In this document: in pieces, positions 1-10,720 of the stretch | How positions within the stretch are numbered: the stretch's first letter is position 1 | Layout: each line of letters starts with the position of its first letter | DNA from: Caprimulgus europaeus | Lineage: Eukaryota; Chordata; Aves; Caprimulgiformes; Caprimulgidae | DNA length: 64,000 nt | Assembly (NCBI GenBank): GCA_907165065.1 | Contig: OU015543.1 | Span: 13,085,638 to 13,149,637 of the forward strand | Reading direction: 5' to 3' | Position numbers and translations under genes: made by a program | Notes under the pieces: model-generated | Told to the model about the DNA's origin: nothing | The model's input: the letters and a program-made list of their open reading frames with translations, nothing else | Database searches by the model: none

Positions 1-563
1 CCCTCTTCTGCTGTCACCTGCTGTGACCAGCCCTGTCCCTGCCCACAGCTCAGCTGGACCCGGCGTCAATCCTGGTTTGGGACTCACCTTTGTGTCACCC
101 AGGACCATTTAAGCGTTTCCCTGCTACAGCTGAGCAAACACCTTCCCCCGTAATGCCGGCAAATCCCCGTTCCCGAGGAGCCGTTAATTGATTTCCCTTT
201 CCCGGGGCTGTGCTGCCCCCCCCTGCCCGCGCTCTCCCTGCCCGCCCCGTCACTGCCTGCCACAGCCAGATCCTGGAATTATTGATAAACACTCATCGGG
301 GCTGGAGCCTGGTAAATTGCCAGCAACCCCAGCGGATTTCTCTCTTGCCAGCATCATTTTTCTTGATGACAGCGTGTTCCCGAGTTTGTCAGGGAGGGGG
401 CAGGGCCTCCTGGTAACTTTTTTTTGTTTTATGCACCAGTTCTTTTAAAAGATCCCTGCATAAGAGTAGAGAGGGGCGGCTCGGAGCTGGTGCCTGCAGG
501 TATCTCTGCCCTCCAGCCTGTTCCCATAGAGTGCTGGGCTGGGCTGGATTCTTGGCTGAGCTT
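1..563. other. GC-rich non-coding stretch
   Basis: No exon, RNA gene or repeat is recognisable. The stretch is a mixture of C-rich tracts and short AT patches near 183-200, 280-320 and 415-450. The open frames across it are Pro/Ser/Ala-rich with no recognisable domain. Confidence 0.5.
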
Positions 564-760
564 TCACAGAATGGCCTGGATGGGAAAAGCCCTTTGAGCT
601 CATAGAGTCCAACCATGAACCCAACACTGCCCAGTCCCCACTGACCCATGTCCCTCAGCACTGTGTCTCCATGACTCTTCAATCCCTCCAGGGATGGGGA
701 CTCCACCACTGCCCTGGGCAACCCGTTCCAGTGCCTGAGAACAAAAATCAGCTCAAGCAT
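564..760 (-). mobile_element. CR1 LINE fragment, 3' end, antisense
   Basis: Read on the minus strand this is the familiar avian CR1 3' region. On the plus strand it appears as the reverse complement: TCACAGAATGG at the start, then GAGTCCAACC, then the 'ggatggggactccaccac' and 'tgggcaacccgttccag' blocks. Only the last ~200 bp is present, as usual for 5'-truncated CR1 copies. No coding part remains, so the copy cannot move. Similarity fades after about 745, so the 5' limit is approximate. Divergence from the remembered consensus is moderate, suggesting an old insertion. Confidence 0.85.
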
Positions 761-889
761 CTCCCATGGCCAGTCCCTGTCACCTGGTGTGGCTTGGCCT
801 GGGTGATGCTCCGTGCCCAGCCGATGCTGTGCATACAAATGTGTGTGGTGCGCTGGGGCTCCGGCTGTTGCTCGTTCTGGAGCTTGGAG

Positions 890-1190
890 CATTTTTCTCT
901 CTGCTAGGTCTGCTAATTAGTGGGAGGTTGTGGATCAGGAACAGAGGGAAATGTCCTTCTGTGGTCCTGGCACTAGAAATAATTGAGCCATTTTTCACCT
1001 ATGGCCAATCTAATTCTGTCCACATCTTGATTTTTCTCTTAATAGCTTGGGGATAGCGCTGGCAGCCACGGGATTCACAGCCATGTCCAAGCTTTTCAGT
1101 AATCGCCTGGATTTCGTGCTCTCTTGCTAACTGGTTGCTGGTTTCTTTTTAGTTTTTACTTAAGCTCCTCTGGGGATGGGAAAGGAGCTC
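890..1190. promoter_or_regulatory. AT-rich island, possible conserved non-coding element
   Basis: An abrupt drop in GC relative to both flanks. It contains CTAATTAG at about 913, AATAATTGAG at about 977, a CCAAT box in ATGGCCAATCTAAT near 1004-1015, and polypyrimidine tracts. Function as an enhancer is inferred from composition and homeodomain-type TAAT cores only. Confidence 0.3.
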
Positions 1191-1199
1191 ATTTAAGCT

Positions 1200-2275
1200 G
1201 AGCTGCAGCCGCCTCTGCACTGATAATTCCTCAGTTCCTCTCCTAGGGCAGCGGTGCGGGGCAGGGCACTCGGTGCGGCTCCTCAGAGCCTCGTGTCCCC
1301 GGAGCCATGGCACAGGTCTGGTTCCTGTCCTGTCTGTTATCTGGGCAGTGGTTCCTGTCACCCCGGGCTCCCCTAGACCCTCCCCTGGGTGCTCGGAGTG
1401 TGTCCCACAGTGGGAGATGATGGGCAGCAGCACCTCGGGTACCAGGGAGCGGGAAGCAGCCCCAGTCTGCGCTCCATGGGACCAGTCCCACTGCCTCCCC
1501 GGGTGGGTGCCTTGTGTTGGGGGGGGAAGTGGGGCTCCCCAGGAGGCTCGGTGTGTGGGGCCAGCAGAGCTGATCATGCTCAGTGCCTTCCAAGCGTGTT
1601 CCAGTGCATCCCAGTGCCCCCAGACCAGCAAACACCCCATGAGAGTTGTCATGGAAATTGGGATGAGTGTCTGTCTGCTGGAGGTTCCCCAGCACCGCGG
1701 GGCTCCGTGTCCCCAGCGGTCGGTGAGTCAGGGACCCTCTCACTGCGTGGATGCGGGAGCTGCTCTTGGGGAGTGTCCTGGCTCTGGGGACAGTGACTCT
1801 CACCCCCAAGCTGCTGCTGGGGCCACGATTTGACGTGTCAGCTGCTGGCCTGGGCAAGTGGAGATGTCCATGGTGAAGGGAAAGGTGTGATTTATCAACG
1901 CTGATCCCCAGAGGCTCAGAGCCTGTCAGGCATCAAAAACATCCCATCTATCATGGGGGGCTGCTGCTGCTGCTTCTTTTGGGGTTTTTTTTTGCCATTT
2001 TATTTTTCTGTGGGGCAGAAGAGGGGCAGCAGCGCAGGAGCTGGCCCTGGGCACGTGGGGGCTTGGGCTGATGGGCTGGGGGGTGGATGGGTGCTGCTCG
2101 CCCCCTCATGTGTTACACAAACCTCCCCTCCGCCCGTGTGTTCGGTGACGGGGAGGCTGCGGCGTGTGTGAGGTCGTCTCCGGTCTCTGCTCGAGTGAAG
2201 GGGCTCAGACATCTTCCCCAGCATCACCCTGTCCTCCACATCTGTCCCTCTGTCTGTCTGTACCCGTGTGCAGGC
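1200..2275. other. GC-rich stretch without recognisable gene
   Basis: Open frames on both strands reach about 200 codons (1243-1857 minus, 1273-1833 plus) but overlap antisense and have Pro/Ser/Gly-rich translations without domains. They are explained by low stop-codon density in GC-rich DNA. Nothing else is seen apart from a short T run near 1985. Confidence 0.5.
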
Positions 2276-2279
2276 ATCT

Positions 2280-2430
2280 GTGTGCAGATTGGATTGTTTT
2301 CTTCTTTATAACATTTTATTTTTCCAGTGTTTATGGGCCATGGGATTGGAAGTGAAGCATCTACTTAATTGCTGTCAGGCAAGGAAACGGGTTATAAAGT
2401 TGCCAAGGGAAAAAAAATAGATCACTCTGG
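2280..2430. promoter_or_regulatory. AT-rich island
   Basis: A short AT-rich block between GC-rich flanks, with TTATAAAG near 2393 and CTTAATTGCTGTCAG (homeodomain core followed by a MEIS-like TGTCAG) near 2363. It could be a conserved element; there is no coding evidence. Confidence 0.22.
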
Positions 2431-3139
2431 GGTAAATGCAGGGGAGCAGGGCTGATGGGAGGAGGAGGAGGAGAAAGGCTGGGGATGGGAGAGCTGGAGG
2501 GGTGAGAAAGAACAGGAAGGGATGGGGAGGTGGTGAAGGGAGCTGGCTTGGGAAGGGCTGTGGGGCTCTGCCTGCCCCAGAGCCGAAATGGCACCTTCTG
2601 TGCTGGGCACCTTTCCTGGCACCAAGGGGTGAAACGCTCCCCAGAAGCGAGGGGTCAGTGCTGGGAGCACCCTGGGGCTGGGGCAGCTCCTCCCCTAGGT
2701 GCTCTCTTTGGTCTTAAACCCCAGCGGTTCTACTAACGTGTGTCCTGGCACCACTGAGTGTGACAGTGCCTGCGCTGGGGTGGCAGGAGCCAGGGCGAAG
2801 CTGTGCAGGGTCTGTGCCAGGGTGTGGGTTGACCTGTCCACCCTCCTCTGCCAGTGTCCCCCAGGACAGTGACATTCACCTCCCTTGTGCCATGAGCAGG
2901 GCTGCTGGAGTGCTTTGCAGAGGGGAAACTGGGAGAAGAGAACCTTCCCCATCCTCCCCATCCATCCATCGCCACCCCTGCAGTTCCAGGCTCTTAGCTT
3001 GCACCTCTCCTCTGCATTGCTTTATTTCCTTCATTACTTCCCCCAGTCTCACCCTCCACCATGTCACCCCCATCGCACGGCTCCTCCCTCTCCCCGTTCC
3101 TGCAGCAAGGACTCGCTCTCCCGTCTTTTAGTCTCAGTG
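2431..3139. other. Purine-rich then GC-rich stretch, no gene
   Basis: Opens with a GGA/GAAA-rich purine tract (about 2455-2545) whose complement yields misleading Ser/Pro open frames. The remainder is GC-rich with no exon, RNA or repeat that I recognise. Confidence 0.45.
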
Positions 3140-3430
3140 CCGCACATAAAAGCGCTCTGATGGCCGTGGCGTGATAGCAAAGACAGAACTTAATTTCACA
3201 GCATTTTCATATAATACTCCATAAAACTGCACAAATTTGCTGGAGTCCAAATCCATCTCATTATGCGGAGTCATTGAAAGGAGGCTTTTACATTCTGGGA
3301 CTCAGTGCTCAGCGAGGGGATGGAACAGAAGAAGAGAAAAATAATTAATTAGGTGCTGCTCTGGATCTTTGATCCTGCCTTGCAAGGCACATTAAATAAA
3401 ATGCCTGGCTCATGAATAAACGCTGCACAG
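3140..3430. promoter_or_regulatory. AT-rich island with TAATTAATTA core
   Basis: About 290 bp of sharply AT-richer DNA. It contains TAATTAATTA at 3342-3351, CATATAATACTCC near 3209, CATTAAATAAAATG near 3390 and CATGAATAAACG near 3412. No frame is coding. Homeodomain-type cores and composition suggest a conserved enhancer. Confidence 0.35.
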
Positions 3431-4325
3431 AGCCCTGTTTTCCTGACCCCACTCAGAACATTTTTAGTGAGTCTGAGCTGTGTGTGGGGCGATCCCTGGC
3501 CTGGGCCTGTGCCCAAGGAGGGGGGATGGAGCGAGGCAGGATGTCTCAGGGGGGCAGGAGCAGTTGGGTGCAGTGACAACCCCACTGGCATGGTGACAAA
3601 GAGCCAAGCGTGGCTGTGATGCCCCAGCAGGGCGCTGGGGATCGGGATGGGATGAAGGAGCACCCAGCTGGCCCGGAGCTCAGCTGAGGTCCCTGCTGCC
3701 CCCATGGGTCCCAGAGATCCTGCCCAGCACATCCAGGGTCTTAGCCTTGCCCCATTGGGAGAGGCTTGGAGCTGTGCCTGCAGCAGCCTGGGGACGGTGT
3801 GAGGTGTTGGGGTCCCTACAGTGACCCCCATTCTCCTCCCCCCATCTCTCCCATTTCAGTCCAGTCTCTGTACACAGCCACGCTCGGTCTCTCGGTGTCT
3901 GAGAGCTTGAGATTCGCGTGGGGTTTGTAAGTTTTGAGTAACACTGTGAGGTGTAAGGACCCAGGATCCAGCCAAGCCAGGCGGGTGCGTGGGCTCGGGG
4001 TGCACTGGGTGAAGGGGTCCCAGGGGCTGGGGCTGCACCCTAAGCCCTGGGCTGAGCTGGAAATGAGTCCTGGCACGCTTTCCCTGGCAGAAAGGGCTCT
4101 TGCTGCCCTGCCTGTCACTTGGCCAGGAGAGATGACTGGGTCAGGCATCGCGGGCAGGGGGGTGGGAAGCCTCAAGGAACAGAGCTTGACTTTATTCACC
4201 AGCATCTCCCAGTGTCCTGGTGTGGGAAACAGTCCCAGCCAGGGCCCCATGCCCTGGTCAATGGGCAGAGCTGCTGTCCCCTGGCAGGGTGTGTGGTGTC
4301 CCTGGGGGTGGCCGTGGTGTCGGGC
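3431..4325. other. GC-rich stretch without recognisable gene
   Basis: Antisense open frames here (for example 3816-4382 minus) are Pro/Thr/His-rich and matched by an equally long open frame on the other strand, the pattern of a GC-rich shadow. No splice-flanked exon is convincing. Confidence 0.45.
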
Positions 4326-4329
4326 AGGT

Positions 4330-4560
4330 GGATTAAAAATGCAGCAGCAAAGCAGCGCTGCAGAGGAGAGAGCTTGCTTCACCTCGTGCTGTTAATTAAT
4401 CTGTGAGCCAATGAGGATGCTCTCATCTGGTCTTTACTTAATCCATAACCCAGAAATCCTCAAATTATGTCATTTGTTCAATACAGATGAAATTAATTAC
4501 TCTGGGAAATAGGCAACAAGTTGCATTTCTGGTGCCCCTTATCGTGTAATCAAATCTGCA
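4330..4560. promoter_or_regulatory. AT-rich island with homeodomain cores
   Basis: Contains GTTAATTAATC near 4391, GAGCCAATGAGG (CCAAT-type) near 4405, CAAATTATGTCATTTG near 4460 and GAAATTAATTAC near 4489. Islands like this in a GC-rich background are typical of conserved developmental enhancers in birds. This is inference from composition and motifs. Confidence 0.35.
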
Positions 4561-4597
4561 AAGTGCTTTCCGTGCCGCTGCAGCAGCAGCGGTGGGG

Positions 4598-4680
4598 CTG
4601 CCAGCAGCAGGCACGAGATGCCCAGCAGCAGCAGGCACGAGATGCCCAGCAGCAGCAGGCATGAGATGATGACCAGCAGC
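4598..4680 (+). repeat. Short CAG-rich minisatellite, ~24-bp unit
   Basis: About three imperfect copies of a 24-bp unit built from CCCAGCAGCAGCAGG plus CACGAGATG, with extra CAGCAGCAG on the left. The unit length is a multiple of three, so several frames stay open and give repetitive Ala/Ser/Cys-rich translations. Confidence 0.7.
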
Positions 4681-4689
4681 AGCCCCCAG

Positions 4690-5790
4690 CAGCCTGGCAC
4701 GGTGCTGGCACTTCCAGGAAGCCGATGGCCGGGGAGGCTCTGCCGGAATGCCGACGATTTGGCAGCCAGGGCAGAGCTGCCCAGGAGCCTCCACCACCCA
4801 CCTCGGCCCTGTGGCTTCTCCTGTGCCAACCTCTTATTTATCACCTTTTATTTGGGTTATTATCACCTCTGTTGGGGCCACAGATAGAGCTTGTAAGGCT
4901 TGTTGGGGGGTCCAAGGGATGGGTACCCCCACAGCCCCCCCCAGAGCCTGGCCCCTTCCCCTGGGGCTCTACAGGATGAGTCCCTCTGACTGGTGACTTG
5001 GAGGAGGTGAGGGGATGGTCCTCATCAGGACGGATCAGAAGGGCTGGGTACAGAATAACAGCGATTTCCTGGTTGTTGGAGTCCTGGTGGGGAGGGAGAG
5101 CTGGGACGTGAGAGGCAGCGGCTGTGGCAGGGGTGGGAGGGTGGTGCTGACCCTGTGTGTGCTGGCTGTGCAGCCCAGGGGTCTCTGCTCTGCCTGGGGG
5201 GCCAGGGTGGGCACAGGAGAGAGGGGTGGGCAGGTCAGACATTGCCCTTCTGCCAGGAGAGTGGGGTTATCACCTGGATAAGTGGGGGCTGTATCCACCC
5301 CCAGCCCTGGGACTGGCCTGGCAGGGACTGGCTTTGCCGTTACTGGCTCCTGCCCTTTGCTCTGGGCTCAGATGGTGCTGCTGGACAAACCTGGGCAGAG
5401 TGTCCATCTGTCCTCTCACCCACTGGCATTCCCATGGTGGCACCAGCAGAGACAGGCTGTGGTGCTGTGGATGCCCCAGCACGGAGCAGCCCTGGCAGGG
5501 CAGGAACCTGTGCCCACGCCAGTGTCCCCCACAGCCCGACACCTCCCACACCCCCCTGCGAGAGGGCAGCAGCCAAACCCAAGGGCTCGGAGCACTGGCA
5601 GAGCAGGTCCCCAGAAGGATTTAACCCCAGCCTCTTGCTGGGAATGGGCTCTCGTGGTGGGACAAGCCCCTGGGGTTGGGCTGCCCCCGCCAAGGGACAC
5701 CTCACCCCCTTTTCTGGCCAGTGGGGTGTGCGGTGAGGCAGTTGGGGAGCCCCAGCCCCTCTAGGGGGGGTTGGTTTTGGTGGAGGGAAA
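4690..5790. other. GC-rich stretch without recognisable gene
   Basis: Overlapping open frames on both strands (5155-5736 plus, 5340-5705 minus) have no recognisable domain. A small AT patch lies at 4830-4870. No exon with good splice sites was found. Confidence 0.45.
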
Positions 5791-5794
5791 GGTT

Positions 5795-6165
5795 TACTGT
5801 AAGTGTTAAGGCAGGTACCAGCTCACACAGGACTAATGCGTTAAGAGCCGTTGTAACAAAAAAAATCTATAGTAGTTGTTTGCTAAAATGGCAGTAATGG
5901 ATTGAGAAATATTACAAGCTGATCAAGGCAGCGATTCCAGGGCGTGTTAGGGCCCTTAGCCCGGCTCCACAGCTCGCCTGGGTCACCAGACACAGTGAAA
6001 TCTATTTGGAGGAGATAGAAATGTAATTTCTCTCTGCCCTATCAATTTAAATAAATTAACTATTAGATTAGCTGCACTTAAAACAAAACAAGAAATCAAT
6101 CCCCCCAGCCTGGGCTGCTATTAAAGTATGTTTTGCACCACTAAACCTGTAATTGCCAAATGACC
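5795..6165. promoter_or_regulatory. Large AT-rich island, likely conserved non-coding element
   Basis: One of the clearest islands. The left half carries ACTGTAAGTGTTAAG, TAATGCGTTAAGAG and GGCAGTAATGGATTGAG. The right half carries ATCAATTTAAATAAATTAAC, TATTAGATTAGCTGC, TATTAAAGTATG and CTGTAATTGCC. A GC-rich bridge (5935-5985) separates the halves. The GTAAGT at about 5799 looks like a splice donor, but no exon precedes it. I infer a homeodomain-responsive enhancer. Confidence 0.42.
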
Positions 6166-7775
6166 CCAGGAACGGAGGGCGGCCGGGCTGTGAGGTGCTG
6201 CTGGGGGGCTTGGGCTGTGCTCCCGGTGGGGAGGGACCTGCTGCTGCCTGCCCCGAGCTCTCTGCCCCCACCACAGCTCCCTGGCCTCTGGCATGTGCTT
6301 GGGGAAGAAGGAGAAGAGATAATTTATGGGGAGCTCCCTCCAGTGCTTGGGATGGAGGCAGGGTCAGGGGTGGATCCAGGCATCCTGGCAGGGAGCTGGG
6401 GAGGGCAGGAGTCCCCGGGGGGGGAGGGCAGGAGTCCCCGGGGGGGAGGGCAGGTTTCTGAAGCAGCATTTCAGACATGGCTGTTCCCTTCTTTTTTTAT
6501 TTCCTGCTGAAACCGCCGCCTTGTGCAAACCTGCTGGAGCTTCTCAGATAAATTAGCATCTTGGGGATTTTTTCCTGTCTACATTTTGTGCAGTTGCGTA
6601 AGAGGGAAGAACAGAGGAGCCCAAGCAGCAGATTGCTTTGTAGAGGAGCATGAAGCAGGCGCAGACAGAGCTGCTGTCTCCCTGCTGCTGACAGATCTCA
6701 CCCTTTCAGCTGGATGAAGCTCCCGTGTGTGATCTGGGAGTGTCTGGGATCGTCTGGGCGAGCGTGGGCAGGACGGGGAGAGCAGGGGGTGGGTGGGTGG
6801 CTGGGGCTCTCCCTGGCACGGCTGGTGTTCCCGGGTCTCCCGTTTGCAGGGTGCCCTGGTCCCTGCCTCCTCCCCACCTCTCCTCAGGATTGAGAAGTCC
6901 CTTTGCAAAGAGACCCAAGGAGGCTCTTGGGGTGCAGCCGTACAGGAGCTGGGGAAGCTGTGGGAGCTTCCCAGTGGTGCCATTCCTGGTGAGAGGAGGA
7001 GGAGGAGGAGGAGGAGGGTATCAGGATCCACTCGGCTGCCTCTCCCTGACCTGACCCCATTGATTTGTACCGATCGAGTCTGATGGGAGGTGTGAAGCAA
7101 TCGATGTACCTGCAGCTCTGCGGGTGGATGTGGGGAGGCAGGGGATGAGGGTTCGGTATTTAACCCTTCCCATCCCCTGCTGCAGATCCTGCACCCCCCG
7201 GGGCTCAGGGCTTCCTCCTCAGGTCCTGCTGGCCAGGCTGGGCTGTGTCCCATCACTGCCTGGGGACAGACAGGTGGCTCCTGGATCATGCCTGTCCCTC
7301 TGACTACACATCCTGGGATGTCCCTTGCTGTGACTGCCCCACCCGAGCACACCACCAGCCTGTGTGGCCGCTGCTTTTGTGTCACCTCCTGTGGGGGATT
7401 TGTTCTGCTTAAGCAGCCGCACGTGGTGGGACTGATGCCCTCGGGCTCCTTGGGCAGCACCGTGGTGCAGTCGCCTCCCCAGCCCCTCTGCTCTGCCCCT
7501 CGTGACATTTGCACCCCCCCTTCCACACACCAGCATTAGTGTTTCACCATGAAACTCCAGAGAGGAGCCTGGGGAGGAAGGAAACAAAAGGGGGGAAATA
7601 AAAGCCTCAAAAAGGCTCAGACTTACAGAAAGGTAAAAAGCTTGAGGTAGGAGGAGGGAGGGGAAGGGGCTGCTGGTGAGGCTGCAGAGCTGCTGAGGGT
7701 GATGATGCTCAGCCTCGGCACCAGCTCTGCTGGAAGAGCAGCCGGGGGGGCTGAGAGCTCGGGGGTGGCTGTGCT
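6166..7775. other. GC-rich stretch with small repeats, no gene
   Basis: Contains a ~25-bp direct duplication around AGGAGTCCCCGGGG at 6400-6450, an AT patch with GATAAATTAGC at 6480-6620 and a GGA microsatellite at 6993-7017. The 315-residue open frame on the minus strand (6579-7526) is compositionally odd and domainless; I regard it as chance. Confidence 0.45.
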
Positions 7776-7779
7776 GGGG

Positions 7780-7920
7780 AGCTCGGCTGTAAGTGCTTTC
7801 ATAACCCTCAGCTGAAGTGATTTTTTTTCTGAGGCATAAGTAATGTAGGTAAATAGGATTATCCCACAAAAGGGAACGGCGAAATAATCAACATCCTCAG
7901 AGCAGCAGCGCCCTGGTAAG
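7780..7920. promoter_or_regulatory. AT-rich island ending in a GTAAGT donor-like site
   Basis: AT-rich block with TAAGTAATGTAGGTAAATAGG and GAAATAATCAAC. Its right edge, GCGCCCTG followed by GTAAGTGG at 7916, is a strong splice-donor match. The preceding CATCCTCAG could act as an acceptor for a 15-bp exon, but its polypyrimidine tract is weak. Confidence 0.25.
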
Positions 7921-8379
7921 TGGCTGGAGCTGAGGAGGGGCCGGGGCACAGCCCTCACCGCAGCCCACACCGTGGGAGAGCAGGCGAGGAGGCATCACCC
8001 GGGGAGCCTGTTCATGGGGGTCCAACACCCACCGTGAGCGGCCCTTGGCCAGGGGAGAAGTGGCTTCCCAGGGCCTGGCCCGACTCAACGGCTCCTTGTA
8101 AAGCTGGGGCCACGTCAGGCCGAGCATCACAAATCTGTCTGGTCTGATGTGAACCTGATGTCCTGTGTGACGTGCTCAGTGCTGTGCTGGGAGGCACGAC
8201 TGAGACCTGGGCAGAGGTACTGGTGCCACTGGAGTGACCTCGGGTGCCAAACCTGTGGAGCTCGGTACCGTGAGCAGCATGTGCCTGGCCAGAAAAGGGG
8301 CTCGCACCAGGATGAGACCCTGTGCCAGGGGACCAGGCTGGGATCTGATGGGGAAGATGGAAAACATTGATCTCCTCCC
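7921..8379. other. GC-rich stretch without recognisable gene
   Basis: No repeat, exon or regulatory motif stands out. Open frames on both strands are short and domainless. Confidence 0.4.
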
Positions 8380-8700
8380 CATCACTCACCCGAGTCTCTA
8401 TCAGAGCTGCCACAATTAAGAAAATTCACATCGAAGCCTCATTTGTAAAGGATGAAAATGAGAGAAATGCTTGGCCCGGGGGGAGCAGAGAAGGAACTGA
8501 AGCTGCCTCTCATCTTTCATCATCCGCCTTCTCCCGCTCCTATCTTGGCAGCCCCAGTATTTTGCTTTGTCTCCTTCAGGTGACTAATCATTAGACTAAT
8601 TAGTTGCTAATCAATGTTTAATTAAAACGTAGTTGTTAATTACTGGAGGTGCTACTGTAGGTTGGATATGAAATGTTATGAAATGATTTTTCAGGGCAGA
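8380..8700. promoter_or_regulatory. AT-rich island with dense TAAT cluster
   Basis: Positions 8583-8643 hold at least six TAAT/ATTA cores in about 60 bp (CTAATCATTAG, CTAATTAG, GCTAATCAATG, TTTAATTAAAA, GTTAATTAC). The left part has CACAATTAAGAAAATTCAC and the right part GAAATGTTATGAAATG. Dense homeodomain cores with no coding frame argue for an enhancer. The flanks return at once to GC-rich sequence. Confidence 0.45.
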
Positions 8701-8769
8701 TCCTAAGAAACCGGCCTCTCTCCCTTGTCCCTGGCGGGTCCCTTGGTCGGGGTCCCCTCTCCTGCGCTG

Positions 8770-8879
8770 GTGCTCCCCCAGCTGAGGAGCTGGGATGGGG
8801 CTGTGGGTGTAACACACCCAGACAGTGCTCTCCCAGCTGAGGAGCTGGGATGGGGCTGTGGGTGTAACACACCCAGACG
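8770..8879 (+). repeat. Tandem duplication, 55-bp unit
   Basis: Two adjacent near-identical 55-bp copies (8770-8824 and 8825-8879), each containing CAGCTGAGGAGCTGGGATGG and GTGTAACACACCCAGAC, with few differences between them. A recent local duplication; no function is implied. Confidence 0.9.
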
Positions 8880-8967
8880 GCACCACCACTGCCTGTGCTC
8901 TGGGCTCGGGACCAGACCGTGGCGTGGGTGGCTCGGGAGCATCCCTGATGCTTCCCATGGAGCAGCT

Positions 8968-9180
8968 GGGGAAGAAATATTTTATGCTGAGGGTGGTGAG
9001 ACCCTGGCCCAGGTTGCCCAGAGAGGTGGTAGGTGCCCCATCCCTGGAAACATTCCAGGACAGGTTGGACGGGGCTCTGAGCAACCTGATCTGGATGAAG
9101 GTGACCCTGCTCACTGCAGGGGGTTGGACCAGATGACCTTTAAGTGTCCCTTCAACCCAAACCCTCTGTGATTCTGTGAT
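8968..9180 (+). mobile_element. CR1 LINE fragment, 3' end
   Basis: Sense-oriented CR1 3' terminus. It runs from GGGGAAGAAATATTTTATGC through GGTGGTGAGACCCTGGCCCAGG, AGGTTGCCCAGAGAGGT, the 'ggttggacggggctctgagcaacc' block and GGTTGGACCAGATGACC to the terminal ATTCTGTGAT. Severely 5'-truncated and without open reading frames, so inactive. Divergence from the remembered consensus is moderate. Confidence 0.93.
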
Positions 9181-10425
9181 GTGGGGTGCTGGTGAGCACT
9201 CAGCCAAAAGCCCAGTGCCGTTGTCCTGTATCTCCCTGCTCAGCCTCCAGCTCCTCCCTTAGACCTCTCCATAAGCCAGGGCCAGGCAGCAGGACCTGTC
9301 TCCAGAGACGGAGGCTTTGCTGCGCACCTTTGGCTGCGTGCGAGAGCCTGGAGGTTTTTCATCCACAATCCGGTGAAAAGAGCCTGTTAAATATTCCATC
9401 AGCGCTGGGTATGTAGGTCACCCAGGTGTGCTGCTGCCTCCAGGTACTGGCTCATTTCAGCCCTTGGTGGGGAGCCTGTGTCTGCTCATTAATTCTGCTG
9501 CTGCTTCTCCCTCCCAGTGTCCTTCTGGAGCTGGGCTGGTGGGGCTGGACCCTGGGGCTGGGGGCTTTGGGCAAACCTGGAGGGATCTGCAGGGCTGGGG
9601 GCACCCTGTTGTGTTCCCTTAGGGCTCCATAGGGTGGGCACCTGGGAGGGGGTTCTGGGGAGCACTCCCAGGCTGGGGACCCCCAGCACACCCCTCCAGA
9701 AGACCTGTGTCCCTATCTCCCTCCCTCCGTGGGGCTGTGCTGAGCCGGTGGAGAACAAGGGATGCTTTGCAAGTGCCGAGTATGTGCTAATGACACGATT
9801 TACATCCCCCTGCTCTTTTACATCCCTTATTTCACTTTACTCATCCTTTTATGGCTCATTTTAATTTCTTGAGAGCAGACCCACAGGATAACAAGGTCTG
9901 GTGCTGCAGAGGGTCCCGAGGCAGACACTGTGTCTCCATCCAGACAGAGACACTGGGAGCACCGCTAATGTGCCTGTGTCTGGGTCAAGTGGTGGCACCT
10001 TCTGTCACCTGGGGAAGAGCAAGGGCTTCCTCTGCAGAAGCAGAGAAATTTGGGTGGCTGCACGGTGACTGATGTGCTGGGGCCTGTGGGAGGACCAGCT
10101 CCGTTTCGCTTGTCCCTCCTCTGAAAACGAGCACCTCTGCAAGGGGCTGCTGAGCCCAGCTGGGTCCCTGCCACCCAGCCGGGTCCCTGTCACCCAGCCG
10201 GCGTTTGCTGTGCTGATGGGTGCTGTGAGGTGAAGGCAGCTCCAGCGCCCGCCTGACTGAGGCACTGGGGGTCCCAGCGCTCGTCAGGGCCATGTCCCCG
10301 TCCCAGGATGTCCCTGGGTGATGCCTGTCCCTCCCTCCTGCTGCGGGCCAGGGCTCGTGTCACTCCCCACGTTGACTTACTGTCCCAGTGCCGTGGGGTG
10401 CTGCGGGGCGGGGGCAGGTGGGTAC
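9181..10425. other. Mostly GC-rich stretch, no gene
   Basis: Contains one AT-rich patch at 9770-9870 (GTGCTAATGACACG, TTTATGGCTCATTTTAATTTC) that may be a small conserved element. Otherwise there are no exons, RNAs or repeats. Confidence 0.4.
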
Positions 10426-10429
10426 GGGT

Positions 10430-10720
10430 GAAATCTGCCTCTGCTTGATGCCATTGCATGTGGGGGTTTTTGGAAAAAAAATCTCATTTTCCCCCCTGCT
10501 AGTTAGAGAAAGATGCTGACAATGGACCAGGGCTTTGGTGATTTGGCTGGTGATAACGCAAGGGAAGGGAGCTATGTTTAGAAATAATTGCTTTGTCTTT
10601 TGCAGAGGTATTAGTGCTTCCATGCTGGCAGTTACAGGAATTAGCTGAAGGTACTGGTGACATGGATACAGCAGCAAAATTATCGCTGCTTATAATCACT
10701 TTCATGCGTGTGTGAGAGAG
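10430..10720. promoter_or_regulatory. AT-rich island with SOX-like and homeodomain words
   Basis: Contains GACAATGGACC (SOX-type ACAATGG) at about 10518, GAAATAATTGCTTTGTC near 10580, GGAATTAGCTGAAGG near 10629 and AAAATTATCGCTGC near 10675. The run TTTGTCTTTTGCAG at about 10592 resembles a splice acceptor, but no matching exon follows. I infer an enhancer-like element. Confidence 0.36.
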
